This document shows positions 7,117 to 14,032 of a stretch of 21,180 nt of DNA, piece after piece (positions within the stretch are counted from its first letter, which is position 1; every line of letters starts with the position of its first letter). Below the pieces are notes generated by a model that searched no databases, was not told where the DNA came from, and was given only the letters and a program-made list of their open reading frames with translations. This DNA comes from Candidatus Methylomirabilota bacterium. Its GTDB lineage: Bacteria > Methylomirabilota > Methylomirabilia > Methylomirabilales > JACPAU01. A program made the position numbers and the translations under genes. The stretch is taken from the NCBI GenBank assembly GCA_016180705.1, contig JACPAU010000223.1, positions 1 to 21,180 of the forward strand, read 5' to 3'.

Positions 7117-8046
7117 CTACCGGGCGGCCCCCTCCCGGCGGCGGAACCCGCACCAGATGTCGCAGAGCCCCAGCGCCGCGACCGCAAAGGCCACGAGCGG
7201 CTGCAGGAGGAGGAGCAGGAGCCCGAAGGCCCAGATGGTGGACGGCAGCCGGAAGCGGCGGGCCAGCGCCCCGGCCACCACGATCCCCTCCACGAAGTAG
7301 AGCCCGATCACCGGGACCAGGAGGTTCAGGCCGATCTGCCCGGCCGTCCCCGGAAGGAGCGTCAGCAGGCCGGCCCCGATGAAGCCCCACACCCAGGCAT
7401 CGTGGAGCCGCCATTCCCGGAGGGGCGGGAACGGGGCGGCCGCACCACTTCCGCGCTGCACAATCGCCCCGGCGGTCCCGAACACCAGCACGGCCGTGAG
7501 GAGATCCGCCGTGCCTAACAGCCCGGGGAGCATCGCGACGACCGCGTCCCGCAGGTCGCCCATCCTGGCGGCGAGGCCCTGCACGGCCTCGGCCGGCAGC
7601 CCCATGGCGGCGAGGCCGGCGATCACCTCGTTCAGGACCCCGTCTACGTGCGCGCCGAAGGCGGTACGGGCGGCGGCCGGCTGGAAGCCGACCCGGGACC
7701 CCAGCAGGAGGAGGAGGCCGGCCAGGCTCATCGCGGCCCCGGCGAGGATGGGCGGCACCGGGGTCTTCGCCCGGCGGGCCGCCGCCGCCATCACCAGCGC
7801 GGGAGCCATCCCCTCCAGGAGGAAACCCGCGCCCGCCCGTGTCTGAAGGGCCAGCGCCGCGAAGGCCCCCCCGGCCCCGACGGCCGCCGCGAGGGGGAGC
7901 CCCTTCCGCCCGGCCAGAACCAGAAGCGGCAAGGGGCTGAGCCCCGTGAGGAGGCCCCCCGCGGGGAGGAGGAGCCCGGCCAGGAAGAGGGCCAGAGCGG
8001 CCCCCCCGAGGCCCACCGCCTCGATCGCCCGCCCCGCCGCCGCCAT
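7117..8046 (-). CDS. DUF2232 (YybS-like) polytopic membrane protein
   Basis: This is a 309-residue membrane protein with about eight hydrophobic segments rich in Ala, Gly and Leu. The C-terminal run ending [15 protein letters not shown] resembles the conserved end of DUF2232 proteins (LG, D, W, R pattern). Its place between rpsR and rplI is where DUF2232/YybS genes sit in deltaproteobacteria and Firmicutes. The biochemical role of this family is not established, so I give none. The ATG at 8046 lies 10 bases after the rpsR stop. Confidence 0.85.
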   Translation of the reverse strand: MAAAGRAIEAVGLGGAALALFLAGLLLPAGGLLTGLSPLPLLVLAGRKGLPLAAAVGAGGAFAALALQTRAGAGFLLEGMAPALVMAAAARRAKTPVPPILAGAAMSLAGLLLLLGSRVGFQPAAARTAFGAHVDGVLNEVIAGLAAMGLPAEAVQGLAARMGDLRDAVVAMLPGLLGTADLLTAVLVFGTAGAIVQRGSGAAAPFPPLREWRLHDAWVWGFIGAGLLTLLPGTAGQIGLNLLVPVIGLYFVEGIVVAGALARRFRLPSTIWAFGLLLLLLQPLVAFAVAALGLCDIWCGFRRREGAAR

Positions 8047-8056
8047 CGCGACCCCC

Positions 8057-8293
8057 TCAGGTCGCCTCGGCCGTGAACGGGAGCAGCGCGACGCTCCGGG
8101 CGCGGCGGATGGCGCGGGTGAGCTGCCGCTGGTGGATGGCGCAGTTGCCGGAGATGCGCCGGGGGATCATCTTCCCCCGGTCGGTGATGAAGTTCCGGAG
8201 CCGCCGCGCGTCTCGGTAGTCCACCGCCTCGACCTTGTCCACGCAGAACTTGCAGACCTTCGGGCGATGGTACGCCCGCTTCCGCTTCAGCAT
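8057..8293 (-). CDS. rpsR: 30S ribosomal protein S18
   Basis: S18 is a small-subunit protein that pairs with S6 on 16S rRNA. The 78 residues include the family core [20 protein letters not shown] and [20 protein letters not shown]. The N-terminal CKFC and the histidine/cysteine pair CAIH look like remnants or an intact form of the zinc-binding S18 type (Cys14, Cys17, Cys51, His54). It starts 21 bases after the stop of the S6-SSB fusion gene, preserving the S6/S18 neighbourhood. Confidence 0.98.
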   Translation of the reverse strand: MLKRKRAYHRPKVCKFCVDKVEAVDYRDARRLRNFITDRGKMIPRRISGNCAIHQRQLTRAIRRARSVALLPFTAEAT

Positions 8294-8314
8294 GCCGACC
8301 CCCGGCTCGTCAGG

Positions 8315-9025
8315 TTAGAAGGGGACATCGTCTTCCGCGCCCGGCGGCTCAGGCCCCCGGACGGGCTCCGCCTCCGGCTCCGGCGGGCTGCCCCCCTCGC
8401 GGCGCCCGCCCAGGAACTGCACCCGCTCCCCCACCACCTCGTGCTTGCTCCGCTTCTGCCCGTCGGGGGTCTCCCAGGAGCGCTGGGTCAGCCGGCCCTC
8501 CACCAGCGCGCCCCGCCCCTTCCGCAGGTACTCGGCGCAGGTCTCGGCCTGCTTCCCCCACACGACGATGGTGACATAGCAGACCTCATCCCGCCGCTCC
8601 CCGGCCTGGGTGGTGTAGGACCGGTTGACCGCCAGGTCGAAGGAGCAGACGGGGGAGCCGCTCGGCGTGTAGCGGAGCTCGGGATCCCGGGTGGCCTTCT
8701 CCGGGGTCCCCTCCGGGGCCCCCTTCGCCTTTCGCCTGGGCTCCTCCACCCGCACGGCGAGGTACCGCAGGACCGGCTCGTGGATCTTCAGGTTCCGCTC
8801 CACCTCCCGCATGGCCGCCGGACTCGCCGTGAAGCGGCAGAGGACGTAGACCCCCTCCCGCTTCCTCTTCATCTCGTAGGCCAGGCGCTTCTTCCCCCAC
8901 TTCTGCAGCTCCTGGACCTGGCCGCTCCCCTTCGCGATCAGGCCCTTCAGCCGCTCGATCTCCCCCTCGACCGCCTCCTCCGACAGGGCGGGGTCGTAGA
9001 CGACGATCACCTCGTACAGACGCAT
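8315..9025 (-). CDS. Fusion of ribosomal protein S6 and single-stranded DNA-binding protein (SSB N-terminus missing)
   Basis: One uninterrupted frame of 236 residues encodes two normally separate proteins. Residues 1-100 are ribosomal protein S6 (start MRLYEVIVVYDPALSEE, then WGKKRLAYEMKRKREGVYVL), followed by a short linker (about 101-111). From residue 112 the sequence TRDPELRYTPSGSPVCSFDL is SSB, continuing with FDLAVNRSYT, YVTIVVWGKQAETC, GALVEGRLTQRSW and the acidic SSB tip DDVPF at the C-terminus. An ordinary SSB begins about 11 residues earlier with an M-x-N-K-V-x-L-I-G-x-L strand; here that strand, the rpsF stop and the ssb start are all absent. The gene order pth, rpsF, ssb, rpsR is normal, so this is either a real in-frame fusion deletion or an assembly deletion of a few tens of bases. 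The start at 9025 is supported by GGAGGTG 7 bases upstream. Confidence 0.88.
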   Translation of the reverse strand: MRLYEVIVVYDPALSEEAVEGEIERLKGLIAKGSGQVQELQKWGKKRLAYEMKRKREGVYVLCRFTASPAAMREVERNLKIHEPVLRYLAVRVEEPRRKAKGAPEGTPEKATRDPELRYTPSGSPVCSFDLAVNRSYTTQAGERRDEVCYVTIVVWGKQAETCAEYLRKGRGALVEGRLTQRSWETPDGQKRSKHEVVGERVQFLGGRREGGSPPEPEAEPVRGPEPPGAEDDVPF

Positions 9026-9030
9026 CCCGC

Positions 9031-9038
9031 TCACCTCC
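9031..9038 (-). promoter_or_regulatory. Strong ribosome-binding site of the rpsF-ssb gene
   Basis: On the minus strand the sequence GGAGGTGA overlaps the pth stop codon and precedes the ATG at 9025 by a few bases. It is the best Shine-Dalgarno match in the cluster and agrees with the high expression expected of S6; it fixes the fusion's start and excludes the longer frame inside pth. Confidence 0.7.
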
Positions 9039-9645
9039 CCTCCGCACCCTCGCCCTCGGCCCCCCCGGCGCCTTCCGCCGGGGCGCGGACGTTGAGGCGG
9101 TTCATGGCGGCCGTGAGCCCCTCGCCGAGGACGAGGCAAACCCCCTCGGCCGCCCGCGCGATCATGGCCTCGGCCCGCTCGGCCTCCTCGGGCGCGAAGG
9201 CGCCGAGGACGTACTCGGCGGTCTCCGGCTTCCCGGGGGGGCGCCCCACGCCGAGCCGCAGGCGCGGGAAGGCGTCCGTCCCGAGCGCCTCCTGGATCGC
9301 GCGGACCCCCTTGTGGCCGGCGTGGCCCCCCTCCCGGACGACCCGCAACCGGCCGAGCGGCAGGTCAATGTCGTCGTGGACGACCAGCAGCCGGTCGGGC
9401 AGGAGGCCCAGGTGCGTGAGCCACGCCCGGACCGGCTCCCCGCTGAGGTTCATGGAGGCCTGCGGGAGGATGAGGGTGACCGGGACGCCAGCCACAATGG
9501 CCGTCCCGGAAAGGCTGTCGAAGCGGCGGCGCCGGCAGGCGACCCCGGCCCCCGCCGCCACCGCCTCGAGGACCCGGAACCCGACGTTGTGCCGGCTTCC
9601 CGCGTACTCCGGCCCCGGGTTCCCCAGGCCCACCACCAGCCACAC
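9031..9645 (-). CDS. pth: Peptidyl-tRNA hydrolase
   Basis: Pth releases peptides from prematurely dropped peptidyl-tRNA. The 204 residues contain the family motifs VVGLGNPGPEY with the active-site Asn, SRHNVGF with the catalytic histidine, PQASMNLSGE with the conserved Asn, and VVHDDIDLPLG. The later motif reads GGHAGHKGVRAI; E. coli has GHNG here, so a substrate-contacting Asn is replaced by Lys, a change I believe also exists in some other lineages. The C-terminal 20 residues are a Glu/Gly/Ala-rich tail. The GTG at 9645 is used; it follows rplY by 12 bases. Confidence 0.96.
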   Translation of the reverse strand: MWLVVGLGNPGPEYAGSRHNVGFRVLEAVAAGAGVACRRRRFDSLSGTAIVAGVPVTLILPQASMNLSGEPVRAWLTHLGLLPDRLLVVHDDIDLPLGRLRVVREGGHAGHKGVRAIQEALGTDAFPRLRLGVGRPPGKPETAEYVLGAFAPEEAERAEAMIARAAEGVCLVLGEGLTAAMNRLNVRAPAEGAGGAEGEGAEGR

Positions 9646-9657
9646 CCGCGGGCCCGC

Positions 9658-10440
9658 CTACTTCCCTTCCTTCTCTTTCTCTCTCCGGGGCGCCTCGCCC
9701 TTCTTGGCCGGCTCGGGCTTCTTGGGCGGCTCGGGCTTCTTGCCTGCCTCCGCTTTCGGGGGGGCGGCGCCCTTCTTCGCGGGCTCCTTCTCCTCGCCCT
9801 CCGGCTCCTCGGCCTCCGCCTTCCGCCCCACCAGCTCCGGCTCGACCGGCGCCTCCGGTGTGACCGGCTCCTCCACCTCGAGCCGCGGCACCGAGACCAT
9901 GGCCACCACCTGCTCGGGGTCGGTCTCCACCGTCACGCCCTCGGGGACCTTCAGGTCCTTCACGTGCCGCGCGTCCCCGAGGTCGAGGCCGCTCACGTCC
10001 AGGGTGACCCGCTCCGGGATGGCGGCCGGGAGGCACTTCACCTCCAGCTCCCAGAGCGCGTGCTCGAGGATCCCGCCCTTGGCGGTGACCCCCACGGGCG
10101 CGCCGACAAGTTCCACGGGGACCTTGACCGCGATCACCCGCATCATCGAGATCCCCAGGAAGTCCGCGTGAAGCGGGGCCCCCCGCACCGGGTCGGCCTG
10201 GAACTCCTTGACCAGGACCTTCCGGGCCTCCACCCCCCCGTCGGTCTTCACCTGGAGATTGATGATGACGTTCTCCCCGGCCCCGAGCGCGGCCTGCAGC
10301 GCCTTGGGGCTCACGCTCAGCAGGAGGGGCTCCCCCTCGCCGTACAGCACGGCGGGGATCAGGCCCGCGCGCCGCAGGCGCTTCGCCGCCCCCTTCCTGC
10401 GCTCCGTCCGCCGCTCGGCGGAAAGCTCCACGAACTCCAT
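9658..10440 (-). CDS. rplY: 50S ribosomal protein L25/general stress protein Ctc, long form with charged tail
   Basis: This 5S-rRNA-binding protein has 260 residues. The order is an L25 domain (about 1-95, with RRAGLIPAVLYG and DPVRGAPLHADFL), a TL5/Ctc C-terminal beta domain (about 100-186), then a tail of some 70 residues made almost only of Pro, Glu, Lys, Ala and Gly. The ATG at 10440 matches the family start and lies 10 bases after the prs stop. Linkage of prs, ctc and pth is widespread in bacteria. The tail is unusually long and probably disordered. Confidence 0.96.
   Translation of the reverse strand: MEFVELSAERRTERRKGAAKRLRRAGLIPAVLYGEGEPLLLSVSPKALQAALGAGENVIINLQVKTDGGVEARKVLVKEFQADPVRGAPLHADFLGISMMRVIAVKVPVELVGAPVGVTAKGGILEHALWELEVKCLPAAIPERVTLDVSGLDLGDARHVKDLKVPEGVTVETDPEQVVAMVSVPRLEVEEPVTPEAPVEPELVGRKAEAEEPEGEEKEPAKKGAAPPKAEAGKKPEPPKKPEPAKKGEAPRREKEKEGK
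9710..9742 (-). repeat. Short tandem repeat in the rplY tail
   Basis: A 15-base unit (plus strand ggctcgggcttcttg) occurs twice with an 18-base period and encodes the KKPEPP/KKPEPA repeat of the L25 tail. It is a low-complexity coding repeat rather than a mobile sequence. Confidence 0.6.
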
Positions 10441-10450
10441 GCTCCCTCCC

Positions 10451-11386
10451 CTACACGAAGAGGCTGCTGACCGAGGCTTCCTTGTGGATCCGGTCGATGG
10501 CCTCCCCGAGCAGGGAGGCCACCGACAAGACCGTGATCTTCTTCGAGGACCGGCGGTCGTCCAGGGGGATGGTGTCGGTGACCACGACCTCGTCCACCTC
10601 GCAGGCGTCGATCCGGTCCACCGCCGGCCCCGACAGGACCGGGTGGGTGCAGGAGGCGAAGACCCGGCGGGCCCCATGCTCCTTCAGGGCGGAGACCCCC
10701 TGGGTGAGGGTCCCGGCGGTGTCGATCATGTCGTCCACCACGATCGCGTCCTTGCCGTCCACCTCGCCCACGATGTGCATCACCTTGGCCTCGTTCACCC
10801 CGATCCGCCGCTTGTCGATGAAGGCGAGCGACGTCCCCAGCCGCTTGGCGAAGGCCCGGGCGCGCTCCACCCCGCCGGCGTCTGGCGCCACCACGACGGC
10901 GTCCTTCCACTGCCGGTCCTGGAAGTACCGGAGGAGGACCGGCGCGGCGAAGAGGTGGTCCACCGGGATGTCGAAGAACCCCTGGATCTGGCCGGCGTGC
11001 AGGTCCATGGTGAGCAGCCGGTGCGCCCCGGCCACCGTCAGGAGGTCCGCCACCAGCTTGGCGGAGATCGGGACCCGCGGCTGCACCTTCCGGTCCTGCC
11101 GGCCGTAGCCGTAGTAGGGAAGGACGGCCGTGATCCGCTGGGCGGATGCCCGCTTCAGGGCGTCCAGCATGACCAGCAGCTCCATCAGGTTCTGGTTCAC
11201 CGGCGGGCAGGTGGACTGGATGACGAAGACGTCGGCCCCCCGGACATTCTCCTCGATCTGGACGAAGACCTCTCCGTCGGAGAAGTGGGAGACCTGCGCC
11301 TGCCCGAGGCGCGTCCCGAGGTAGTCGGCGATCTCCTGCGCCAGCTTCGGATTGGCGTTGCCCGTGAAGAGGATCAGCCGGCTCAC
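10451..11386 (-). CDS. prs: Ribose-phosphate pyrophosphokinase (PRPP synthetase)
   Basis: Prs makes PRPP from ribose 5-phosphate and ATP for nucleotide, histidine and tryptophan synthesis. The 311 residues match class I enzymes: [16 protein letters not shown], the [10 protein letters not shown] region (91-100), [19 protein letters not shown], the pyrophosphate loop [11 protein letters not shown] and the PRPP-binding motif [12 protein letters not shown] (216-227). The GTG at 11386 follows GGAGG with a 5-base spacer. It is the first protein gene after tRNA-Gln, a neighbourhood conserved in many bacteria, and probably uses the promoter upstream of that tRNA. Confidence 0.98.
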   Translation of the reverse strand: MSRLILFTGNANPKLAQEIADYLGTRLGQAQVSHFSDGEVFVQIEENVRGADVFVIQSTCPPVNQNLMELLVMLDALKRASAQRITAVLPYYGYGRQDRKVQPRVPISAKLVADLLTVAGAHRLLTMDLHAGQIQGFFDIPVDHLFAAPVLLRYFQDRQWKDAVVVAPDAGGVERARAFAKRLGTSLAFIDKRRIGVNEAKVMHIVGEVDGKDAIVVDDMIDTAGTLTQGVSALKEHGARRVFASCTHPVLSGPAVDRIDACEVDEVVVTDTIPLDDRRSSKKITVLSVASLLGEAIDRIHKEASVSSLFV

Positions 11387-11428
11387 CGTCCCCTCCGTGC
11401 CGCACCCTCCCGCGCGCCCGCGCAGTCC

Positions 11429-11503
11429 TGGCTGGGGCGGGAGGATTCGAACCTCCAGATACGGGATCCAAAGTCCCGCGCCTTACCGTTTGGCCACGCC
11501 CCA
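11429..11503 (-). tRNA. tRNA-Gln (anticodon UUG)
   Basis: Read on the minus strand, the 75 bases fold as a complete cloverleaf. The acceptor stem TGGGGCG pairs with CGCCCCA, the D-arm is GCC..GGC, the anticodon stem CGGGA/TCCCG encloses loop CTTTGGA with anticodon TTG, and the T-arm is GGAGG-TTCGAAT-CCTCC. The discriminator is G and the 3' CCA is encoded. The anticodon reads CAA and, by wobble, CAG glutamine codons. It lies 42 bases before prs and about 135 bases after the predicted transcription start. Confidence 0.97.
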
Positions 11504-11645
11504 CCGCCTCCCCGGCGGGGACGGCCGGGAAGCCCCCCGGAGCCCGTCCCGGGAGTCATAATGAAATCAGCGGGCCAGACTCGCCCGCCGTCCCCGAAGA
11601 TCCTGGTCCCCCGATCCTGCCCGCCCCGTTCGGGCGCGGCGCCAT

Positions 11646-11673
11646 ATTATAGTCGCCGGGGGACCAAAGACAA
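11646..11673 (-). promoter_or_regulatory. Sigma-70-like promoter for tRNA-Gln and the prs cluster
   Basis: On the minus strand the -35 box TTGTCT (11668-11673) and a perfect -10 box TATAAT (11646-11651) are separated by 16 bases. In DNA of about 70% GC such a -10 box stands out strongly. Transcription would begin near 11639 and run into tRNA-Gln and prs, possibly through the whole cluster down to mlaD. Confidence 0.75.
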
Positions 11674-11683
11674 GCGAATTACG

Positions 11684-11706
11684 CGGGGGAGGCGATGCCT
11701 CCCGCG
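11684..11706 (-). terminator. Inverted repeat upstream of the promoter (possible terminator or operator)
   Basis: The arms GGGAGGC and GCCTCCC (11687-11693 and 11697-11703) flank a 3-base loop; allowing one mismatch, pairing extends to 11684/11706. It sits about 10 bases upstream of the -35 box and about 95 bases after the Nudix stop. There is no T-run after it, so it is not a classical intrinsic terminator; it could stop transcription weakly or bind a regulator. Confidence 0.4.
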
Positions 11707-11760
11707 GGCCGGGGGGGCAGGGCCGGGCACACCTTAGCATCCCCCGGCCGGACAAGGCAA

Positions 11761-11778
11761 CCCGGGGGCGCGCCCGGG
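11761..11778 (-). terminator. GC-rich hairpin after the Nudix gene
   Basis: Two CCCGGG arms with a 6-base loop lie about 22 bases after the Nudix stop and are followed on the minus strand by TTGCCTTGT, a broken T-rich stretch. This could be a weak terminator for the right-hand operon. Such self-complementary sequences also arise by chance in GC-rich DNA. Confidence 0.35.
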
Positions 11779-11799
11779 GCGGACGGCCGCGCCTCGGCG

Positions 11800-12354
11800 T
11801 CAGCGCCCGCCGCCCTGCCCGCGCGCGGCGAGGAGGACGGCGATGATGGTCATGCTGTCCAGGACCTCGCCCGCGAGGACCATGCGGAGGACCTGGGCGA
11901 AGGGGAAGGGGCGGACCTCGATGAACTCGGTCTCGTCCGGCGGCAACGCCAGGCGCTCCATGCCCTCCCCGAGGAACAGGTGGGCCGTCTCGTCCAGGAC
12001 GCTCTTGCTGGTGTGGTAGGTGCAGAGGGGGGTGAGCCGCGCGGCCCGGTAGCCGATCTCCTCCGCCAGCTCGCGCTGGGCCGCCTCCTCGCGCGACTCG
12101 CCGGCGTGGACCCCACCCGTCGGCATCTCCCAGGTCATCCGCCCGGCCACGTAGCGGTACTGCCGGATCAGGAGGACCGTGTCCGGGTCGAGGAAGGGGA
12201 GGATGCCCACGCACTGCCCGCACGTGACCACGCCGTAGATCGTGGTCCGCCCGTCGGGGAGTTCCACCAGGTCCTCCCGGAGGGCCAGCCACCGGTTGCG
12301 GTAGACAGGGGTGCTGGAGAGGGTCTTCCAGGGCCGCTCGGACAGTCTCGTCAT
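11800..12354 (-). CDS. Nudix hydrolase, ADP-ribose pyrophosphatase-like
   Basis: Nudix enzymes cleave nucleoside diphosphates linked to another moiety, using Mg2+. The 184 residues carry a complete Nudix box, GGVHAGESREEAAQRELAEE followed by IGY, fitting GX5EX7REUXEEXGU. The preceding strands (YGVVTCGQCVGILPF, TVLLIRQYRYVAGRMTWEMP) resemble ADP-ribose or nucleotide-sugar pyrophosphatases such as NudF-type proteins. The substrate cannot be named from sequence alone. The ATG at 12354 overlaps the upstream stop (ATGA), so it is translationally coupled to the TIGR04282-type gene. It is the last gene of the right-hand operon. Confidence 0.92.
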   Translation of the reverse strand: MTRLSERPWKTLSSTPVYRNRWLALREDLVELPDGRTTIYGVVTCGQCVGILPFLDPDTVLLIRQYRYVAGRMTWEMPTGGVHAGESREEAAQRELAEEIGYRAARLTPLCTYHTSKSVLDETAHLFLGEGMERLALPPDETEFIEVRPFPFAQVLRMVLAGEVLDSMTIIAVLLAARGQGGGR

Positions 12355-13019
12355 CTCGACCGCTCCCTGAAGAAGTGCCGCGTGTGGCGGGGAAGGTCGG
12401 TCTCATTGCCCGCGAGGGCGTCCCTCAGCCGCTTCAGGTCCCCGGGGGTGTCAATGTCCAGCCAGGGGGGGAGGGACGCGACCGTCAGCCCCAGGGCCTC
12501 CGCCCGCCGGATCGTCTCGGGAAGGACCTGATCCGTGCTCCAGGCGATGCCCTCGAAGAGGGGCCGGTGCAGCCGGTGCAGCCCGATCAGGTAGTAGCCG
12601 CCGTCCTCGCTGGGCCCCAGCACCAGGTCCGCCCGCGGCCCGGCGAGGAGGTCTACGGCCTGCTGCAGAAACCCGGTGGGCAGGGTCGGCGTATCGCTGT
12701 CGATCGCCAGGCCTCCCGCATAGCCCTGGACGAAGAGCGCCTCGAAGGTCCCGGAGAGCCGCGCGCCGAGGTCGTTGCCCCGCTGCGGGATCAGCAGGAA
12801 GTCCGGGGCTGCCGCCTCGAAGAAGGCGCGCCCACCCTCCGGCGTGTAGGCGATGGCCGGGCGGACGTTCCGGAGCGCGCGCACCTGCTCGATCTTGTCG
12901 AGGAGGAAGCAGCGGTACAGCTCCGCCGCCTCCGGAGCGGAGAGGGGTGGGGAGAGCCGGGTCTTCACGTCGCCGGCCCGGGGTGCTTTCGCCATGATCG
13001 CGACCGCGAGCGGTCCCAT
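12351..13019 (-). CDS. TIGR04282/DUF2064-type transferase (GT-A fold, nucleotidyltransferase-like)
   Basis: The 222-residue protein shows the family's typical features: AKAPRAGDVKTRLSPPLS (about 10-27, the nucleotide-binding loop), AIDSDTPTLP with the metal-binding DSD at 107-109, and GPSEDGGYYLIGL at 135-147. Members are annotated as rSAM/selenodomain-associated transferase 1 or as arsenosugar-pathway glycosyltransferase, and resemble CofC-like GT-A enzymes. Here neither a selenium-related gene nor an arsenite methyltransferase is in view; a SPASM radical SAM protein is encoded eight genes upstream in the same operon. The start at 13019 has GAGGGGG upstream; an internal ATG at residue 9 is an alternative. 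The exact substrate is unknown. Confidence 0.88.
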   Translation of the reverse strand: MGPLAVAIMAKAPRAGDVKTRLSPPLSAPEAAELYRCFLLDKIEQVRALRNVRPAIAYTPEGGRAFFEAAAPDFLLIPQRGNDLGARLSGTFEALFVQGYAGGLAIDSDTPTLPTGFLQQAVDLLAGPRADLVLGPSEDGGYYLIGLHRLHRPLFEGIAWSTDQVLPETIRRAEALGLTVASLPPWLDIDTPGDLKRLRDALAGNETDLPRHTRHFFRERSR

Positions 13020-13033
13020 GCTGCCACGCCCCC

Positions 13034-14032
13034 TCAGAGGTCCCGGAGCCGGACGACGGCCACCCGGTCCTCGCCCTTGAGGGCAAGGAAGAGGAGGCCG
13101 GCCTCCGGGTCGAGCGCCGCGCTCGAGACGTTGCGGGGGATCCGCCGGGTCGCGACGACCGCGAGCGCCTCCTCCGCCAGGATCGAGAGGGTGTTCCCGC
13201 GGTTGTTCACCACGTAGGCCCGGCCCGCGGTCGCGTCGAGCGCGATGCCGATCGGGTAATTGCCGACCGGGAGGGTGGCCAGCGGCCGCCCGGCGCGGCC
13301 GTCGAGGACGCTCACGCTCCCCGCCTCGGTGTTGAGGACGTAGACCACGCCCGTCCGGGGGTTGACCCTGAGGTGCGTCGGCCCCCGCCCGACGGGGAGC
13401 CGCCCGACGACGGTCCCCCGCCCCCCGTCCAGGACCGCCACCCGATCCTCCTTCACGCTCACCACGAAGACCCGTCCCGCCCCGGGGTCCACGGCTATGC
13501 CGCCGGGTCCCGGCCCCACCGCCGCCGTGAAGAGGACCCGGCCCCCCCGGCCGTCGAAGGCCGTGAGGGTCCCCTCCCCCTCGTTGCCGACGAAGACCCG
13601 GTGCGAGGCCGGGTCGGCCGCGATCCCGTGGGGATGCCTCCCCGCCACCACCCGAAAGCGCTCCGTGAGGTCCCGCGTGTCGAAGGCCGCGACGAATCCG
13701 CTCCCCTCATTGGGCGCGTAGAGGAGCCCGAGCGCTTCATCCACCGCCAGGTGGCGCGCCCGGGTCTCGAGCCGGATGGTCCCGACCCGCTCCCCGCCGG
13801 AGCGCAGGACCGTCACGGTCGCGCTCCCCTCGTCGGCCACGAACAGGTGACCCGCCTTGGCATCGAAGACGACGTCTTCCGGCCACTGCCCGACCGGGAC
13901 CGTCGCGACTCGCGGCACCTCCCGGCTCGCCGGACAGCCGGTGAGGGCCGTTCCGAGGAGGAGCGGGACGCCGATGCTCAGCGCGCGCAGGCACCGGCCC
14001 GGCCGGCCATCGCGGGCCTGCCGGAAGCTCAC
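13034..14032 (-). CDS. YVTN-type beta-propeller lipoprotein
   Basis: The 332 residues begin with a lipoprotein signal: arginines in the first 14 residues, a hydrophobic stretch (about 18-30) and lipobox LTGC with Cys33. The rest consists of about seven beta-propeller blades of roughly 42 residues, each with a pattern like P-x-G-I-A-x-D-x-x-x-G-R-x-F/Y-V followed by N-x-x-x-x-T-L/V-x-x-x-D. This is the YVTN/NHL/SMP-30-like fold used in surface, periplasmic and binding proteins. No catalytic residues stand out. The GTG start at 14032 forms a GTGA overlap with the cyclase stop, so the two are co-translated; it may bind a ligand or partner at the membrane. Confidence 0.88.
   Translation of the reverse strand: MSFRQARDGRPGRCLRALSIGVPLLLGTALTGCPASREVPRVATVPVGQWPEDVVFDAKAGHLFVADEGSATVTVLRSGGERVGTIRLETRARHLAVDEALGLLYAPNEGSGFVAAFDTRDLTERFRVVAGRHPHGIAADPASHRVFVGNEGEGTLTAFDGRGGRVLFTAAVGPGPGGIAVDPGAGRVFVVSVKEDRVAVLDGGRGTVVGRLPVGRGPTHLRVNPRTGVVYVLNTEAGSVSVLDGRAGRPLATLPVGNYPIGIALDATAGRAYVVNNRGNTLSILAEEALAVVATRRIPRNVSSAALDPEAGLLFLALKGEDRVAVVRLRDL

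Larger units (their letters stand above)
11504..11799. other. Intergenic region between the Nudix gene and tRNA-Gln
   Basis: These 296 bases separate the two gene clusters, all on the minus strand. They hold a GC-rich hairpin shortly after the Nudix stop, a second hairpin upstream of the promoter, a sigma-70-like promoter and an untranslated leader of about 135 bases with further GC-rich self-complementary stretches. I see no credible gene on either strand. Confidence 0.7.

Noticed and set aside
7946..10171. 741-codon plus-strand open frame across DUF2232, rpsR, rpsF-ssb, pth and rplY
   Set aside because: It covers five conserved minus-strand genes and has no recognisable domain; it is a shadow of GC-rich codons.
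11555..11580. AT-richer patch (CATTATGAC on the minus strand) as a second promoter close to tRNA-Gln
   Set aside because: It has no matching -35 element, while the TATAAT box further upstream is far better.
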